Below are positions 26,555-35,373 of a DNA stretch of 35,373 nt, piece after piece. The notes beneath the pieces are model-generated. The model was given only the letters and a program-made list of their open reading frames with translations. It made no database searches and was not told the origin of the DNA. The stretch is from Alphaproteobacteria bacterium (GTDB taxonomy: Bacteria > Pseudomonadota > Alphaproteobacteria > Caulobacterales > Aquidulcibacteraceae). Positions within the stretch are counted from its first letter, which is position 1. Each line of letters opens with the position of its first letter. Both the position numbers and the translations under genes were made by a program. Location of the stretch: the NCBI GenBank assembly GCA_027488965.1, contig JAIYAO010000025.1, positions 1 to 35,373 of the forward strand. The letters are read 5' to 3'.

Positions 26555-27184
26555 ATGAGTCTCGATCCCGCCGCCGTCCCTGACTTTCCCGCCGAGAGCG
26601 CGCCCAGTGCGCCCGTGCGTGCGTCCGCCGATACCCTGCGCCTCCTGGCAGAGCGGCGCTCCTCGAAGCCGTTTCATCTGGCGGCGCCCGCGCCGTCGCC
26701 TGCGCAGCTGGCGGCGCTGTTGCGGCTGGCCACGCGCGTGCCGGACCATGGCAAGCTGGCGCCGTGGCGGTTCATCGTGATGGAGGGCGACGGCGCCGTG
26801 CGGGCCGGCGCTGCGCTGGCGGGCGTCCTTGAAGCGCGGGGCGACGCCACCGCCGAGACGCTGGCCGCCGCCCGCGCCACGTTCACGCGCGCGCCGCTGG
26901 TGGTGGCGGTGGTTTCCACCGCCGCCGCGCATCCGAAGATTCCCGAGTGGGAGCAGATCCTCTCCGCCGGTGCGGTGACGCAGACGCTGCTGGTGGCGGC
27001 GCACGCGATGGGGTTCGGCGGTGTGTGGCTGACCGGCTGGCCCTGCTACGACGCCCAAGCGCGCGCGGCGCTCGGCCTTGCCGACCACGAGCGGATCGCC
27101 GGATTCGTGCACCGCGGCACGCAGGTCGAGGCGCAGCCGGAGCGTGCACGCCCGGACGTGGCGGCGCTCACCACGCGCTTCTAG
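26555..27184 (+). CDS. Nitroreductase family protein
   Basis: [49 protein letters not shown]...[20 protein letters not shown]. Confidence 0.9.
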   Translation: MSLDPAAVPDFPAESAPSAPVRASADTLRLLAERRSSKPFHLAAPAPSPAQLAALLRLATRVPDHGKLAPWRFIVMEGDGAVRAGAALAGVLEARGDATAETLAAARATFTRAPLVVAVVSTAAAHPKIPEWEQILSAGAVTQTLLVAAHAMGFGGVWLTGWPCYDAQARAALGLADHERIAGFVHRGTQVEAQPERARPDVAALTTRF

Positions 27185-27636
27185 CGCCCGCGATAGCCCG
27201 GCACGCCCTGGTCGGGCGCCCACAGGCCTTCGGGCGCCGGCCCCGTCTGCCAGAACACGTCGATGGGGATGCCGCCACGCGGGTACCAGTAGCCGCCGAT
27301 GCGCAGCCAGCGCGGCGCGAGCAGATCGACGATACGTTTGGCCACGTACACCGTGCAGTCCTCGTGGAACGCGCCGTGGTTGCGGAAGCTGCCGAGGAAA
27401 AGCTTCAGACTCTTGGATTCCACGATCCACTCCGCCGGCGCGTAATCGATCACGAGGTGGCCGAAATCCGGCTGGCCGGTGACGGGGCACAGGGACGTGA
27501 ACTCCGGCGCTGCGAAGCGGGCCAGATAGAGCGCATCGGGATGCGGGTTGGCCACGCGCTCGAGCACGGCCTGGTCGGGGCTGGCCGGCAGCGCCGCGGG
27601 CGCGCCGAGCTGGGTGAGTTGGGTGGGATCGGACAT
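27181..27636 (-). CDS. queF: NADPH-dependent 7-cyano-7-deazaguanine (preQ0) reductase
   Basis: [50 protein letters not shown] (catalytic Cys, QueF motif), [19 protein letters not shown]. Confidence 0.95.
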   Translation of the reverse strand: MSDPTQLTQLGAPAALPASPDQAVLERVANPHPDALYLARFAAPEFTSLCPVTGQPDFGHLVIDYAPAEWIVESKSLKLFLGSFRNHGAFHEDCTVYVAKRIVDLLAPRWLRIGGYWYPRGGIPIDVFWQTGPAPEGLWAPDQGVPGYRGR

Positions 27637-27640
27637 GGCG

Positions 27641-27677
27641 CCTGCCTAGCGCCCGTCCGGAGCGGACGCTAGGCAGG
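27641..27677. promoter_or_regulatory. Bulged hairpin immediately upstream of the queF start codon
   Basis: CCTGCCTAGC (27641-27650) and GCTAGGCAGG (27668-27677) enclose GTCCG-GAG-CGGAC (27655-27667); ends 4 nt from the queF ATG. Confidence 0.5.
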
Positions 27678-27689
27678 TCAACCGGCAGG

Positions 27690-28712
27690 CTACAGGCCGA
27701 AGGCCGTCAGTTCGGTTTCCCCATCGTCCACCCAGACGTGCGGATCGCCCGCCGCCCGGCGCAGGCGATCGCGAAGATCGCGGCCGGGCCGGCCCACGCG
27801 GACTCCGAGGGACCGCAGGGTGTCGATGAGCGCATCGCGCGCCGGCGGCTCCAGGATCGTGTTGCCGACGCCGCGCGCCTCCTCCAGCCGCCAGCCGAAG
27901 AAGCCGTCGCGGGCGAGCGCCAGCGCGGCGGGCGGCGGCCCCGCCCACTCGTAGAGCGCCATGAAGCCCTCCGCGGCGCGCTCCCCGTACGCCGCAAGGC
28001 AGTTGCGGAACCGCCGGCCCGCATCCGCCAGCGTCGCCGTTCCACCGAAACGGCGCAGGTCCGCGTGCGCCGGAAAGGGCGCCGGATCGAAGCGCTGCGG
28101 CGCCATGTCGGCGGCGGCCATCTCCAGCAGGCGCGCGGCGTCCCGCGCCCGCGCCCAGCGGGCGGCGGCGGCGCGGGCGGCGTCCTCGCCGCGCACGTCG
28201 CGGAGCGCGCGCCAGGCTTCGTCCAGAAGCGCTGCGTGCACGGGGTCGGCGAGGTGGCGCACGAGGGCCGGCGCGCGCAGAGGCGGCGCCAGCGCGTCGA
28301 GCGCGCGCACTTGGTCGGCGGTCAGCGCCGGCGTCTGCCGCAGCACCAGGGCGGCGTCTGCATCGTGGAACAGCGCCACAAGGCGCAGATAGTCCTCCCC
28401 CGCCCACGCCACCTCTCCGAGACGGCCCAGCAGCCTCACGAAGCCCGGCGGCAGGGCGCCGAGAAAATCTCGCGCCACCGCGTCTGCGCGCGCGTACTGC
28501 AGCGCCTGCGCCATCGCCGCGCGCGGTGCGGACGCGAAGTCGAGCACGACGTGCGTGAGATGGCGCCGCTGCGACGGCATCTCGAGATACGCGCCGTGCG
28601 GCGCGGGCCACAGCTCCGCGACGCGCGCCGCATAGTCGCCGGCGATCAGCCGCAAGAGCGGCGAAGGGTCCGCCGCGCGCACTTCTGGCGCCGGCGTCTG
28701 GGTACGCAGCAT
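27690..28712 (-). CDS. Hypothetical protein with a possible PcfJ-like C-terminal region
   Basis: C-terminal RRFRNCLAAYGERAAEGFMALYEWAGPPPAALALARDGFFGWRLEEARGVGNTILEPPARDALIDTLRSLGVRVG. Start uncertain (28712 or 28763). Confidence 0.6.
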   Translation of the reverse strand: MLRTQTPAPEVRAADPSPLLRLIAGDYAARVAELWPAPHGAYLEMPSQRRHLTHVVLDFASAPRAAMAQALQYARADAVARDFLGALPPGFVRLLGRLGEVAWAGEDYLRLVALFHDADAALVLRQTPALTADQVRALDALAPPLRAPALVRHLADPVHAALLDEAWRALRDVRGEDAARAAAARWARARDAARLLEMAAADMAPQRFDPAPFPAHADLRRFGGTATLADAGRRFRNCLAAYGERAAEGFMALYEWAGPPPAALALARDGFFGWRLEEARGVGNTILEPPARDALIDTLRSLGVRVGRPGRDLRDRLRRAAGDPHVWVDDGETELTAFGL

Positions 28713-28932
28713 GACGAACGTCCACAGGGCGCGGGGCCGCGTGGACGGCGCACAGGTGCGCACGCCGCCGCGCGGTGCGGTTGATAGGCAAGCGCCTTCT
28801 GCGGGTTACTGGTGGATGTGCATCCGGCCCGAAGCCGCGCACGCCCGCCAATCGCCGCAAGCCGGCGCTGGGTTTAAGTGGGGCGTGCAAAAGGGCATCG
28901 AGAACCTTGGAGCTAAATCAACTTGGGGAGCG

Positions 28933-28961
28933 TTGGTACCGCGCATGACTGCAATCGTCAA
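28933..28961 (-). promoter_or_regulatory. Weak candidate promoter for the 27690-28712 gene
   Basis: On the minus strand TTGACG (28956-28961), 17-nt spacer, TACCAA (28933-28938); good -35, poor -10. Confidence 0.25.
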
Positions 28962-28976
28962 CAATGAAGCGGGAAA

Positions 28977-29900
28977 TCACGCGCGTGGCGTGCGCGTCAG
29001 AAGCCACTGTCCGGCCACGATGACGCCGACGCCTGCGAAGGCCGTAGCCGTCCACACCTTGTCCTCGAACAGCGTGGACACCACCATCGCCACCGGCGGC
29101 GTGAGTGCGGAAATATACGATGCGGTGGCGAAGCCGTGGCGGCGCGCCAGCCCGAAGTAGAGCAGGAATGCGAGCACCGAGCCGATGACGGCGAGATAGA
29201 GCAGCGACCATACGTACGCGGGTCGCGGGTCGAACGTCCACGGCAGGCCGCGCGCGGCGGCGTAAAACGCCAGCAGGCCCGCGCCGTACACCATGGCCCA
29301 CGCGGTGGACGCCACGATGCTGGCGCCGGTCTGTCCCGCCGTCATCGCTGCCGCATTGCCAAAGGAGCAGGCCAGGATCGCCGCGAAGGTGAGGAGAAGC
29401 CCAAGCACGGCGGCCGGCTCCATCTGCGCTGCGGTGAGTTCGCTCCACGACAGCAGGGCCACGCCCGCCACGCCGAGTGCGGCGGCGATCCAGGCGGTGG
29501 CGGCGGGCCGCTGCGCAAAGAGGAGGCGAAAGAGGATCAGGTTCACGAACGCCAGCGCCGCAAACAGCACCGCGACCACCGCCGACGCGAGCATCGTCTC
29601 GGCGGCATAGACCAGCGGATACTGCAGCGCGAAGGTGGCGAGCCCCATGGCGAACGCCGCCGCGTGCTGGCGCGCGCTGAGCCGCAGCGAGGCGCGCGTG
29701 AGCGCCGCCCACGCCATCAGCACCGCCGCGGCGATGACAAAGCGGTACACCACCGACACCGCCGGATCGACCACGCCGAACTGCAGCGTGATGGCGTACC
29801 AGGTGGTGCCCCACGCCAGCGTGCACACGGCCAGGGCTGCGGCGTCGGCCAGCGTGAAGGGCGCGCGGGCGGGCGCGTCCGGGGCGGGACTGTGGGACAT
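28977..29900 (-). CDS. EamA/DMT superfamily transporter
   Basis: AALAVCTLAWGTTWYAITLQFGVVDPAVSVVYRFVIAAAVLMAW plus multiple hydrophobic segments ending VAGVGVIVAGQWLLTRTPRA. Confidence 0.9.
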   Translation of the reverse strand: MSHSPAPDAPARAPFTLADAAALAVCTLAWGTTWYAITLQFGVVDPAVSVVYRFVIAAAVLMAWAALTRASLRLSARQHAAAFAMGLATFALQYPLVYAAETMLASAVVAVLFAALAFVNLILFRLLFAQRPAATAWIAAALGVAGVALLSWSELTAAQMEPAAVLGLLLTFAAILACSFGNAAAMTAGQTGASIVASTAWAMVYGAGLLAFYAAARGLPWTFDPRPAYVWSLLYLAVIGSVLAFLLYFGLARRHGFATASYISALTPPVAMVVSTLFEDKVWTATAFAGVGVIVAGQWLLTRTPRA

Positions 29901-29959
29901 GGGGGCGGTTCTCGCGTGGAGCCCGCGACCTAGCCCATGCGCCGTGCTAGGCTCAACCC

Positions 29960-30304
29960 ATGGTGATGTTTCTCGGCGCGTTCAGCGTGTTCAACGTCCT
30001 GCTGGGCTGGGCCGCGATCCGGCGCGCCGAGCGGCTCATGTCCCGCGACGAGCGCGCGGCGTGGGCCTCGCCGCGGCTGCACGCCATCGCGGCGTTCGCG
30101 GCGTGGTCCCTGCCGGTGATCTGCGTGTTCGCCACGGGCGCCGCGTGGTCGCTGGAGGCCGACGCCCGCCACTGGGCCCCGGCGGTGATCGTGGGGCCGG
30201 TGCTGTGGTTGCTGGCGATGGGCGCGTTCTTCGCGGCGGTGGATTTCGCCGAGGACGGCGTGCTCGACCTCGCCCGCGGCACGCTGCGCAAGCCGCGCGA
30301 GTAA
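29960..30304 (+). CDS. Small hypothetical membrane protein
   Basis: MVMFLGAFSVFNVLLGWAAIRRAERLMSRDERAAWASPRLHAIAAFAAWSLPVICVFATG...AVIVGPVLWLLAMGAFFAAV. Confidence 0.65.
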   Translation: MVMFLGAFSVFNVLLGWAAIRRAERLMSRDERAAWASPRLHAIAAFAAWSLPVICVFATGAAWSLEADARHWAPAVIVGPVLWLLAMGAFFAAVDFAEDGVLDLARGTLRKPRE

Positions 30305-30308
30305 GGCC

Positions 30309-30470
30309 TCAGCCGGTGATGATGACCAGGGCCGCCACCATGGCGAAGGTCCAGGCAACGGTCATGGTGGACGCCGCCACCAGCGCCGCGAGCAAGAGAT
30401 CGCGGGAAGGGCGCAGGCGGGGCAGCGCAAGGGCGCGCGGGGGGCTGACGGGCCAGAACAGCGGACGCAT
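30309..30470 (-). CDS. Small hypothetical protein (53 aa) with one hydrophobic segment
   Basis: MRPLFWPVSPPRALALPRLRPSRDLLLAALVAASTMTVAWTFAMVAALVIITG; start inferred. Confidence 0.45.
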   Translation of the reverse strand: MRPLFWPVSPPRALALPRLRPSRDLLLAALVAASTMTVAWTFAMVAALVIITG

Positions 30471-30557
30471 GACGGTCTCCGGGGGTTGGCGAAAGCGTGA
30501 ACGCTTTTCCCCCTGCAAGGGTCCGGCCGCGGCGAAATTTGTTAACGATAGCGCGCG

Positions 30558-31229
30558 TCAGAAGCCGCGGAAGGTGGCGAAGGTGTCCACCTCCGCCCGG
30601 TCCGACCGCAGCGTGTTCACCTTTGCGTCCGGGTCTGCGTAGCCGAGCGCCATCCCGCAGTAGATCATCTCGGTGTCCGGCAGGGCGAAGTGGGCGGCCA
30701 GCGTCGCGCGCACCCGCGCCCACGCTTCCTGCATGCAGCTTGCGACGCCGCGGGCCTGGGCGGCCAGCGCCACGGACTGCATGAACATGCCCATGTGCGC
30801 CCACTGGCCGTGGCCCATGCGCTTGTCGATCACGAAAAAGAGCCCCACCGGCGCATCGAAGAACTGGAAGTTCCGCGCAAGATGCGCGAACCGGGCCATC
30901 TTGTCCTCGCGGGGAATGCCCAGCAGCGCATACATGTCCTCGCCCACCTTGAACCGCCAGTCGCGGTGCGGGGCCCAGAGGTCGGCGGGATAGACGGGAT
31001 GGTCGCCTTCCTCACCCTTCGGGTTGGCGGCGAGTGCGGCCTGCGCTGCGTCGATCACCTTCTGGCGCACGGCCCCGGCCACCGCGATCACCTTCCACGG
31101 CTGGACGTTGCCGCCCGACGGCGCCCAGCGCGCCACATCAAGAATCTCGCGCACCATCGCCTGCGGCAGCGGATCGGGCTTGAAGACGCGCGTGGAGATG
31201 CGGGTCTTGATGGCGGTGTCGACGTCCAT
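30558..31229 (-). CDS. Nitroreductase family protein
   Basis: MDVDTAIKTRISTRVFKPDPLPQAMVREILDVARWAPSGGNVQPWKVIAVAG...[21 protein letters not shown]. Confidence 0.93.
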   Translation of the reverse strand: MDVDTAIKTRISTRVFKPDPLPQAMVREILDVARWAPSGGNVQPWKVIAVAGAVRQKVIDAAQAALAANPKGEEGDHPVYPADLWAPHRDWRFKVGEDMYALLGIPREDKMARFAHLARNFQFFDAPVGLFFVIDKRMGHGQWAHMGMFMQSVALAAQARGVASCMQEAWARVRATLAAHFALPDTEMIYCGMALGYADPDAKVNTLRSDRAEVDTFATFRGF

Positions 31230-31286
31230 GGGCGGGCCTCCGGAGGATGGGGAGGGCTTAGCGCGCCGACGGTGGGGCAGGTCAAG

Positions 31287-31628
31287 CTACACCGAGAAGC
31301 TCACCCCGCACCCGCAGCTGGTCTTGGCGTTCGGGTTGCGCACCTTGAAGCTCGCGCCGATGAGCTCCTCGACCCAGTCCACTTCCGAGCCCTTCAGGAA
31401 CGCGATGGACACGGGGTCCACGAACAGGCGGGCGCCGTCGCGTTCAACGATCAGGTCCTCGGCGTCGGGGCCGGGGACAATGTCAATCTCGTAGGAAAAG
31501 CCCGAGCAGCCGCCGCCCTCCACGGCCACGCGCAGGCCCCCGCCGCCTGAGCCTTCCGTGGCAACGATGGCGTTGATGCGCCGGGCGGCGCTGGCGGAGA
31601 GGGTCAGGTCGGTGGCGGTGACAGTCAT
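31287..31628 (-). CDS. A-type iron-sulfur cluster carrier (IscA/ErpA/HesB family)
   Basis: [43 protein letters not shown]...[18 protein letters not shown], with the conserved three Cys. Confidence 0.93.
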   Translation of the reverse strand: MTVTATDLTLSASAARRINAIVATEGSGGGGLRVAVEGGGCSGFSYEIDIVPGPDAEDLIVERDGARLFVDPVSIAFLKGSEVDWVEELIGASFKVRNPNAKTSCGCGVSFSV

Positions 31629-31681
31629 GGGTTCCGGCTCCAAATCGCTATATGGAGGCAGCCGGACCAAAGGAGAAGCGG

Positions 31682-32899
31682 GTGAGCGCTGCCAAGGCAA
31701 GAACGGACGGCGGAAACGCCTGGTGGGCGACGCCCCGCGCGGTCTGGGCCACCGACCCCGCCCGCTCCCGCGGCCGCCTCCACCCGGAGCCCGAGAGCGC
31801 CACCCGAAGCCCGTTCCAGCGCGACCGGGACCGGATCGTCCACGCGTCGGCCTTCCGCCGCCTCAAGCAGAAGACCCAGGTGTTCATCGCCCACGAGGGC
31901 GACCATTTCCGGACTCGGCTCACCCACTCTCTGGAGGTGGCCCAGATCGCCCGCTCGGCGGCGCGCACGCTGGGGCTGGACGAGGATCTCGCGGAGACCA
32001 TCGCGCTCGCCCACGATCTCGGCCATCCGCCGTTCGGGCACTCGGGCGAGGATGAACTCGACGCCTGCATGAAGGACTTCGAGGGCTTCGACCACAACGC
32101 ACAGACGCTGCGCGTGCTCACCAAGCTTGAGGCGCGCTACCCGCGCTGGGATGGCCTCAACCTCACGTGGGAGACGCTGGAGGGCGTCGTGAAGCACAAC
32201 GGCCCGCTGGTGACGCCGCGCCGGGCGTTCGAGGCGTTGCCGCTGGCGATCCGCGACTACTGCGCCGGCCACGATCTCGAACTGGCGACATGGTCCGGCC
32301 CCGAGGCGCAGGTGGCCGCGCTGGCCGACGACATCGCCTACAACAACCACGACATCGACGACGGCCTGCGGGCGGGCCTCTTCACCGTGGACGAACTCAT
32401 CGCGCTGCCGTTCGTGGGCGACGTGTTCAAGGCCGTGCGCGACGAATTTCCCGGTGTGGCAGAGGAGCGCTGTTCCGCCGAAGCGGTGCGCCGGCTCATC
32501 GGCGCACGCATTACCGATCTGGTGGAGGAGACGCGCCGGCGTGCGGCGGCGGCGGAGCCCAGGAGCGCCGAGGACGTGCGCGCGATGGACACGGCCATCG
32601 TGGCGTTCTCCGACGAGATGCGCGCCCACGAAACGGCGCTGCGCCGCTTCCTGATGTCCAGGATGTACCGGCACTTCAAGGTCGCGCGCATGCGCAGCCA
32701 GGCGCGCCGCATCCTGAAGGACCTGTTCGATCTGTTCCTGCGCGAACCCGAAACCCTGCCCGACAAATGGCGCGACCGCTGCGCCGGCGCCAACACGCCG
32801 GAGACCGCGCGCATCGTGTGCGACTACATCGCCGGCATGACCGACGCGTACGCGGTGGAGGAGCACCGGAAGCTGTTCAACCTGGAGCGGTGGGGGTAG
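31682..32899 (+). CDS. dgt: Deoxyguanosinetriphosphate triphosphohydrolase-like protein (HD domain)
   Basis: [70 protein letters not shown] start with AAGGAG upstream (alternative ATG 31652). Confidence 0.94.
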   Translation: MSAAKARTDGGNAWWATPRAVWATDPARSRGRLHPEPESATRSPFQRDRDRIVHASAFRRLKQKTQVFIAHEGDHFRTRLTHSLEVAQIARSAARTLGLDEDLAETIALAHDLGHPPFGHSGEDELDACMKDFEGFDHNAQTLRVLTKLEARYPRWDGLNLTWETLEGVVKHNGPLVTPRRAFEALPLAIRDYCAGHDLELATWSGPEAQVAALADDIAYNNHDIDDGLRAGLFTVDELIALPFVGDVFKAVRDEFPGVAEERCSAEAVRRLIGARITDLVEETRRRAAAAEPRSAEDVRAMDTAIVAFSDEMRAHETALRRFLMSRMYRHFKVARMRSQARRILKDLFDLFLREPETLPDKWRDRCAGANTPETARIVCDYIAGMTDAYAVEEHRKLFNLERWG

Positions 32900-32916
32900 C
32901 GGCGTCGCCTCCGGCG

Positions 32917-32936
32917 CGGGGACGACCTCGTCCCCG
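32917..32936 (+). terminator. Candidate dgt terminator hairpin
   Basis: CGGGGACGA-CC-TCGTCCCCG perfect stem 18 nt after the dgt stop. Confidence 0.5.
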
Positions 32937-32981
32937 GCCGTCTCTGCATCGGCTGTGCTGCGGCGGAATGGAAAGCTGGTG

Positions 32982-33087
32982 CCGAAACAGGACCGCCGGC
33001 GCCCTCGCCGGCCCGGTGCTTCGTCCTGCGTGCTAGTGCGTGATTTGCCACCGTATGCCGGCGAGGGCGCCGGCGGTCCTGTTTCGG
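32982..33087. repeat. Perfect 31-bp inverted repeat with a 44-nt loop
   Basis: CCGAAACAGGACCGCCGGCGCCCTCGCCGGC (32982-33012) is the exact reverse complement of GCCGGCGAGGGCGCCGGCGGTCCTGTTTCGG (33057-33087). Confidence 0.9.
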
Positions 33088-33123
33088 GCGCCGGTGCGCG
33101 GGATCGCGACAGAGCGTGGTCGC

Positions 33124-34092
33124 CTAAAGCCCCTTCAGCCACGGCAGGAGCAGCGCGTTCACCTCTGCCGGCCTTTCCTGCTGCGTCCAGTGTCCGCACC
33201 CCGGCAGCACTTCCGCCACTCGGAGGTTCGGCATCTGCGCCTTCATGAGCGCCACGAGGTCCGCGCCGGGAAACATCTTGAGCACGAGATCGCGCGCGCC
33301 GCCGATGAAGAGGGCGGGTTGTTCGATGCGGCGGTCCTTGAAGCGCGAGAGGAAATCGAAATCGCGCTGGTGGTTGCGGTAGCGGTTCAGCGGCCCGCGG
33401 AAACCGGACGCGGTGAACTCGCCCACGTAGTAGTCCTCGTCCGCCTTCGTCAGCCACGCGGGGAAGGGATCGGGATCGGGCAGGCGGTGCAGCAGCGTGT
33501 CGCCGTGCGCCTTGTCGACGGGCCACGTGCCGTCCGGCGCATCGCCGCTGAGCGCGTAGTAGAACTTGCGCAAGGCCCCGCGCACGTCTGCTTCCAGCTC
33601 CGCCTCCGCCGGCCCCTCCGCCTGGAACCAGACCTGGTAGAAGAAGCGGCCTCTCTTCGTGAAAAATTCGGTGAAGATGTCGAGCATCGGCATCGCGGGC
33701 GGGCCGGTGTACGGCACCGACAGCCCGCCCACCGCGCGCACGCGGTCGGGGTGCAGCAGCGCCGTGTTCCACACGATGGGCGCGCCCCAGTCGTGGCCCA
33801 CCAGCACGGCCTTTTCGTGGGGTGAAAGTGCTGCAATCACGCCCGCCACGTCGGCGGTCAGCGTCTCCATGTCGTACGCGGCCACCGGATGCGGCTTGTC
33901 GGAGCCGCCGTAGCCGCGCACGTCGATGGCGCAGGCGGTGAAGCCCGCGTCCGCCACCGGGCCCATCTGGTGGCGCCAAGAGTACCAGCTCTCGGGAAAG
34001 CCGTGGACGAACACCACGAGCGGGCCGGCCCCGGCCATGGCGCAGCGCAAGCGCACGCCGTTGGTCTCGATGACACGGAATTCAGGGTGCAT
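33124..34092 (-). CDS. Alpha/beta hydrolase (epoxide hydrolase-like)
   Basis: GPLVVFVHGFPESWYSWRHQMGPVADAGFTACAIDVRGYGGSDKP, AVLVGHDWGAPIVWNTALLHPDRV, GCGHWTQQERPAEVN. Confidence 0.92.
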   Translation of the reverse strand: MHPEFRVIETNGVRLRCAMAGAGPLVVFVHGFPESWYSWRHQMGPVADAGFTACAIDVRGYGGSDKPHPVAAYDMETLTADVAGVIAALSPHEKAVLVGHDWGAPIVWNTALLHPDRVRAVGGLSVPYTGPPAMPMLDIFTEFFTKRGRFFYQVWFQAEGPAEAELEADVRGALRKFYYALSGDAPDGTWPVDKAHGDTLLHRLPDPDPFPAWLTKADEDYYVGEFTASGFRGPLNRYRNHQRDFDFLSRFKDRRIEQPALFIGGARDLVLKMFPGADLVALMKAQMPNLRVAEVLPGCGHWTQQERPAEVNALLLPWLKGL

Positions 34093-34160
34093 GGCGGTGC
34101 CTCCGTCCAAGTTTCGCCGCGTTCCGTTCTCAACTTGCGCCTCTTGCGGTGGAGGCGGTG

Positions 34161-34472
34161 ATGCCGTCGGTCGCGGACTGGGAGCCTGCGTATTCGCGGC
34201 ACGCCGCGCGGCGGTCCCAGTCGCGCAGCATCCCGCCCCGGCTGTTCGCCCTTGTTCTCGCCCATGCCGACATCGATTGCTACGTCTGGGGCGGGCTGAA
34301 GGCCGCCATGGTCACCCGGCGCAAGCTGGCGCGGATGAAGCGGGAGATGACCTTGCCGGACCGGGAGGCGCTCGACAGCCTCATCGTGGTGTACGATCCC
34401 GCCGACGGGTACGTGGTCACCGCATTCCATGATCTGGGCGGCCACCGCGGCAAGGCCTATCGGCGGCGCTGA
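34161..34472 (+). CDS. Hypothetical protein (about 103 aa)
   Basis: MPSVADWEPAYSRHAARRSQSRSIPPRLFALVLAHADIDCYVWGGLKAAMVTRRKLARMKREMTLPDREALDSLIVVYDPADGYVVTAFHDLGGHRGKAYRRR; start uncertain. Confidence 0.6.
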   Translation: MPSVADWEPAYSRHAARRSQSRSIPPRLFALVLAHADIDCYVWGGLKAAMVTRRKLARMKREMTLPDREALDSLIVVYDPADGYVVTAFHDLGGHRGKAYRRR

Positions 34473-34491
34473 CGCGCTCCTACGTTGGGCC

Positions 34492-35361
34492 ATGATTGAT
34501 CTTCTGTTTCCCGCCCGCCGGCGCGACCTTGGCGGCTTCGAGGTGGGCCGCATCCTGCCGTTCGCGCAGCGCCGCATGGTGGGGCCGTTCGTGTTCCTCG
34601 ACCACATGGGCCCGGCCGCCTGGGCGCCCGGCTTTCCGCGCAGCGTGGACGTGCGCCCCCACCCGCACATCGGCCTGTCCACCGTCACGTACCTGTTCGA
34701 CGGCGAGATCACCCACCGCGACAGCCTGGGCGTGGAGCAGAAGATCCAGCCGGGCGCGGTCAACTGGATGACGGCGGGGCGCGGCATCTCCCACTCGGAG
34801 CGGTTCGAGACACTGCGCGCGCAGGGCGGGTCCGTGGAGGGCCTGCAGGCCTGGGTGGCGCTGCCGGACGGGCAGGAAGAGATCGCCCCGGCGTTCACCC
34901 ACCACCCCGCCGCCACGCTGCCGGCGTTCGACGCAAAGGGCGTGCGCGGGCGCCTCATCGCGGGGGCGGCGTCCGGCCTCTCTGGGCCGGTGCAGGTGCA
35001 TTCCCCGCTGTTCTACTGGCATCTCGACATGGACGCCGGCGCCGCATTCGCCGCGCCCGCGGAACACGCCGAACGGGCGCTCTACGTGGTGTCCGGCGCG
35101 GTGGAGGTCGGCGGGCGGCGGGTGGAGTCAGCCCACATGGCGGTGTTCGCCCTCGGCGCGGACGCCTCCTTCACCGCGCTGGAGCCCAGCGTGGTCGCCG
35201 TGCTCGGCGGCGCGCCGGTGGGGCCCCGCCACATCTGGTGGAACTTCGTCAGCTCCTCCAAAGAGCGGATCGAACAGGCCAAGGCGGACTGGCAGGCCGG
35301 GCGCTTCGCTTTGCCGCCCACGGACCAAGACGAGTTCACCCCGCTCCCCGCCGATCCCTGA
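34492..35361 (+). CDS. Pirin family protein
   Basis: MVGPFVFLDHMGPAAWAPGFPRSVDVRPHPHIGLSTVTYLFDGEITHRDSLGVEQKIQPGAVNWMTAGRGISHSERF (pirin cupin signature). Confidence 0.95.
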   Translation: MIDLLFPARRRDLGGFEVGRILPFAQRRMVGPFVFLDHMGPAAWAPGFPRSVDVRPHPHIGLSTVTYLFDGEITHRDSLGVEQKIQPGAVNWMTAGRGISHSERFETLRAQGGSVEGLQAWVALPDGQEEIAPAFTHHPAATLPAFDAKGVRGRLIAGAASGLSGPVQVHSPLFYWHLDMDAGAAFAAPAEHAERALYVVSGAVEVGGRRVESAHMAVFALGADASFTALEPSVVAVLGGAPVGPRHIWWNFVSSSKERIEQAKADWQAGRFALPPTDQDEFTPLPADP

Positions 35362-35373
35362 CCGCGCGTCGCA

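Noticed and set aside
31625-33979. 784-aa minus ORF spanning dgt and the alpha/beta hydrolase
   Set aside because: Shadow reading frame; both underlying genes have clear family motifs in other frames.
1-35373. Search for CRISPR, transposases, phage genes, defence or biosynthetic clusters
   Set aside because: No spaced direct repeats, integrase/transposase motifs, phage structural genes, or multi-gene accessory systems were seen; the region looks like core chromosome.

Overview
The window is a GC-rich, gene-dense chromosomal segment. Protein content and gene style point to an Alphaproteobacterium; genus is not assignable from sequence alone. It is almost entirely core or housekeeping genes: rarA (5'-truncated at the window edge), an enoyl-CoA hydratase, metG, rlmB, ppk2, rpsD, a TadE/TadG-like pair, bfr/bfd, rimO, a DUF502 protein, a circularly permuted ATP-grasp plus alpha-E pair, an RsuA/RluB-family pseudouridine synthase, radC, map, a PaaI-type thioesterase, sfsA, a CinA N-domain protein, a TerC-family protein, a TorF-type porin, an SDR, cysE, a NUDIX hydrolase, a MaoC-like protein, two nitroreductases, queF, a DMT transporter, an ErpA/IscA-type protein, dgt, an alpha/beta hydrolase and a pirin. 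There are three tRNAs: Gly-TCC, Tyr-GTA and Leu-TAA. I found no CRISPR array, prophage, transposase, toxin-antitoxin pair or defence island, and no convincing large undescribed system. The points most worth a second look are small or structural. (1) rlmB appears to encode its C-terminus from the antisense strand of tRNA-Gly. (2) Three convergent gene pairs each share one CTAG tetramer as both stop codons. (3) There is a perfect 31-bp inverted repeat with a 44-nt loop after dgt, a five-hairpin compound palindromic element between the ATP-grasp and alpha-E genes, and a degenerate REP-like inverted repeat upstream of cysE's 3' end. (4) A run of three small predicted membrane ORFs follows metG. 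(5) A bulged hairpin sits 4 nt from the queF start codon. (6) There is an orphan protein with a PcfJ-like C-terminus.
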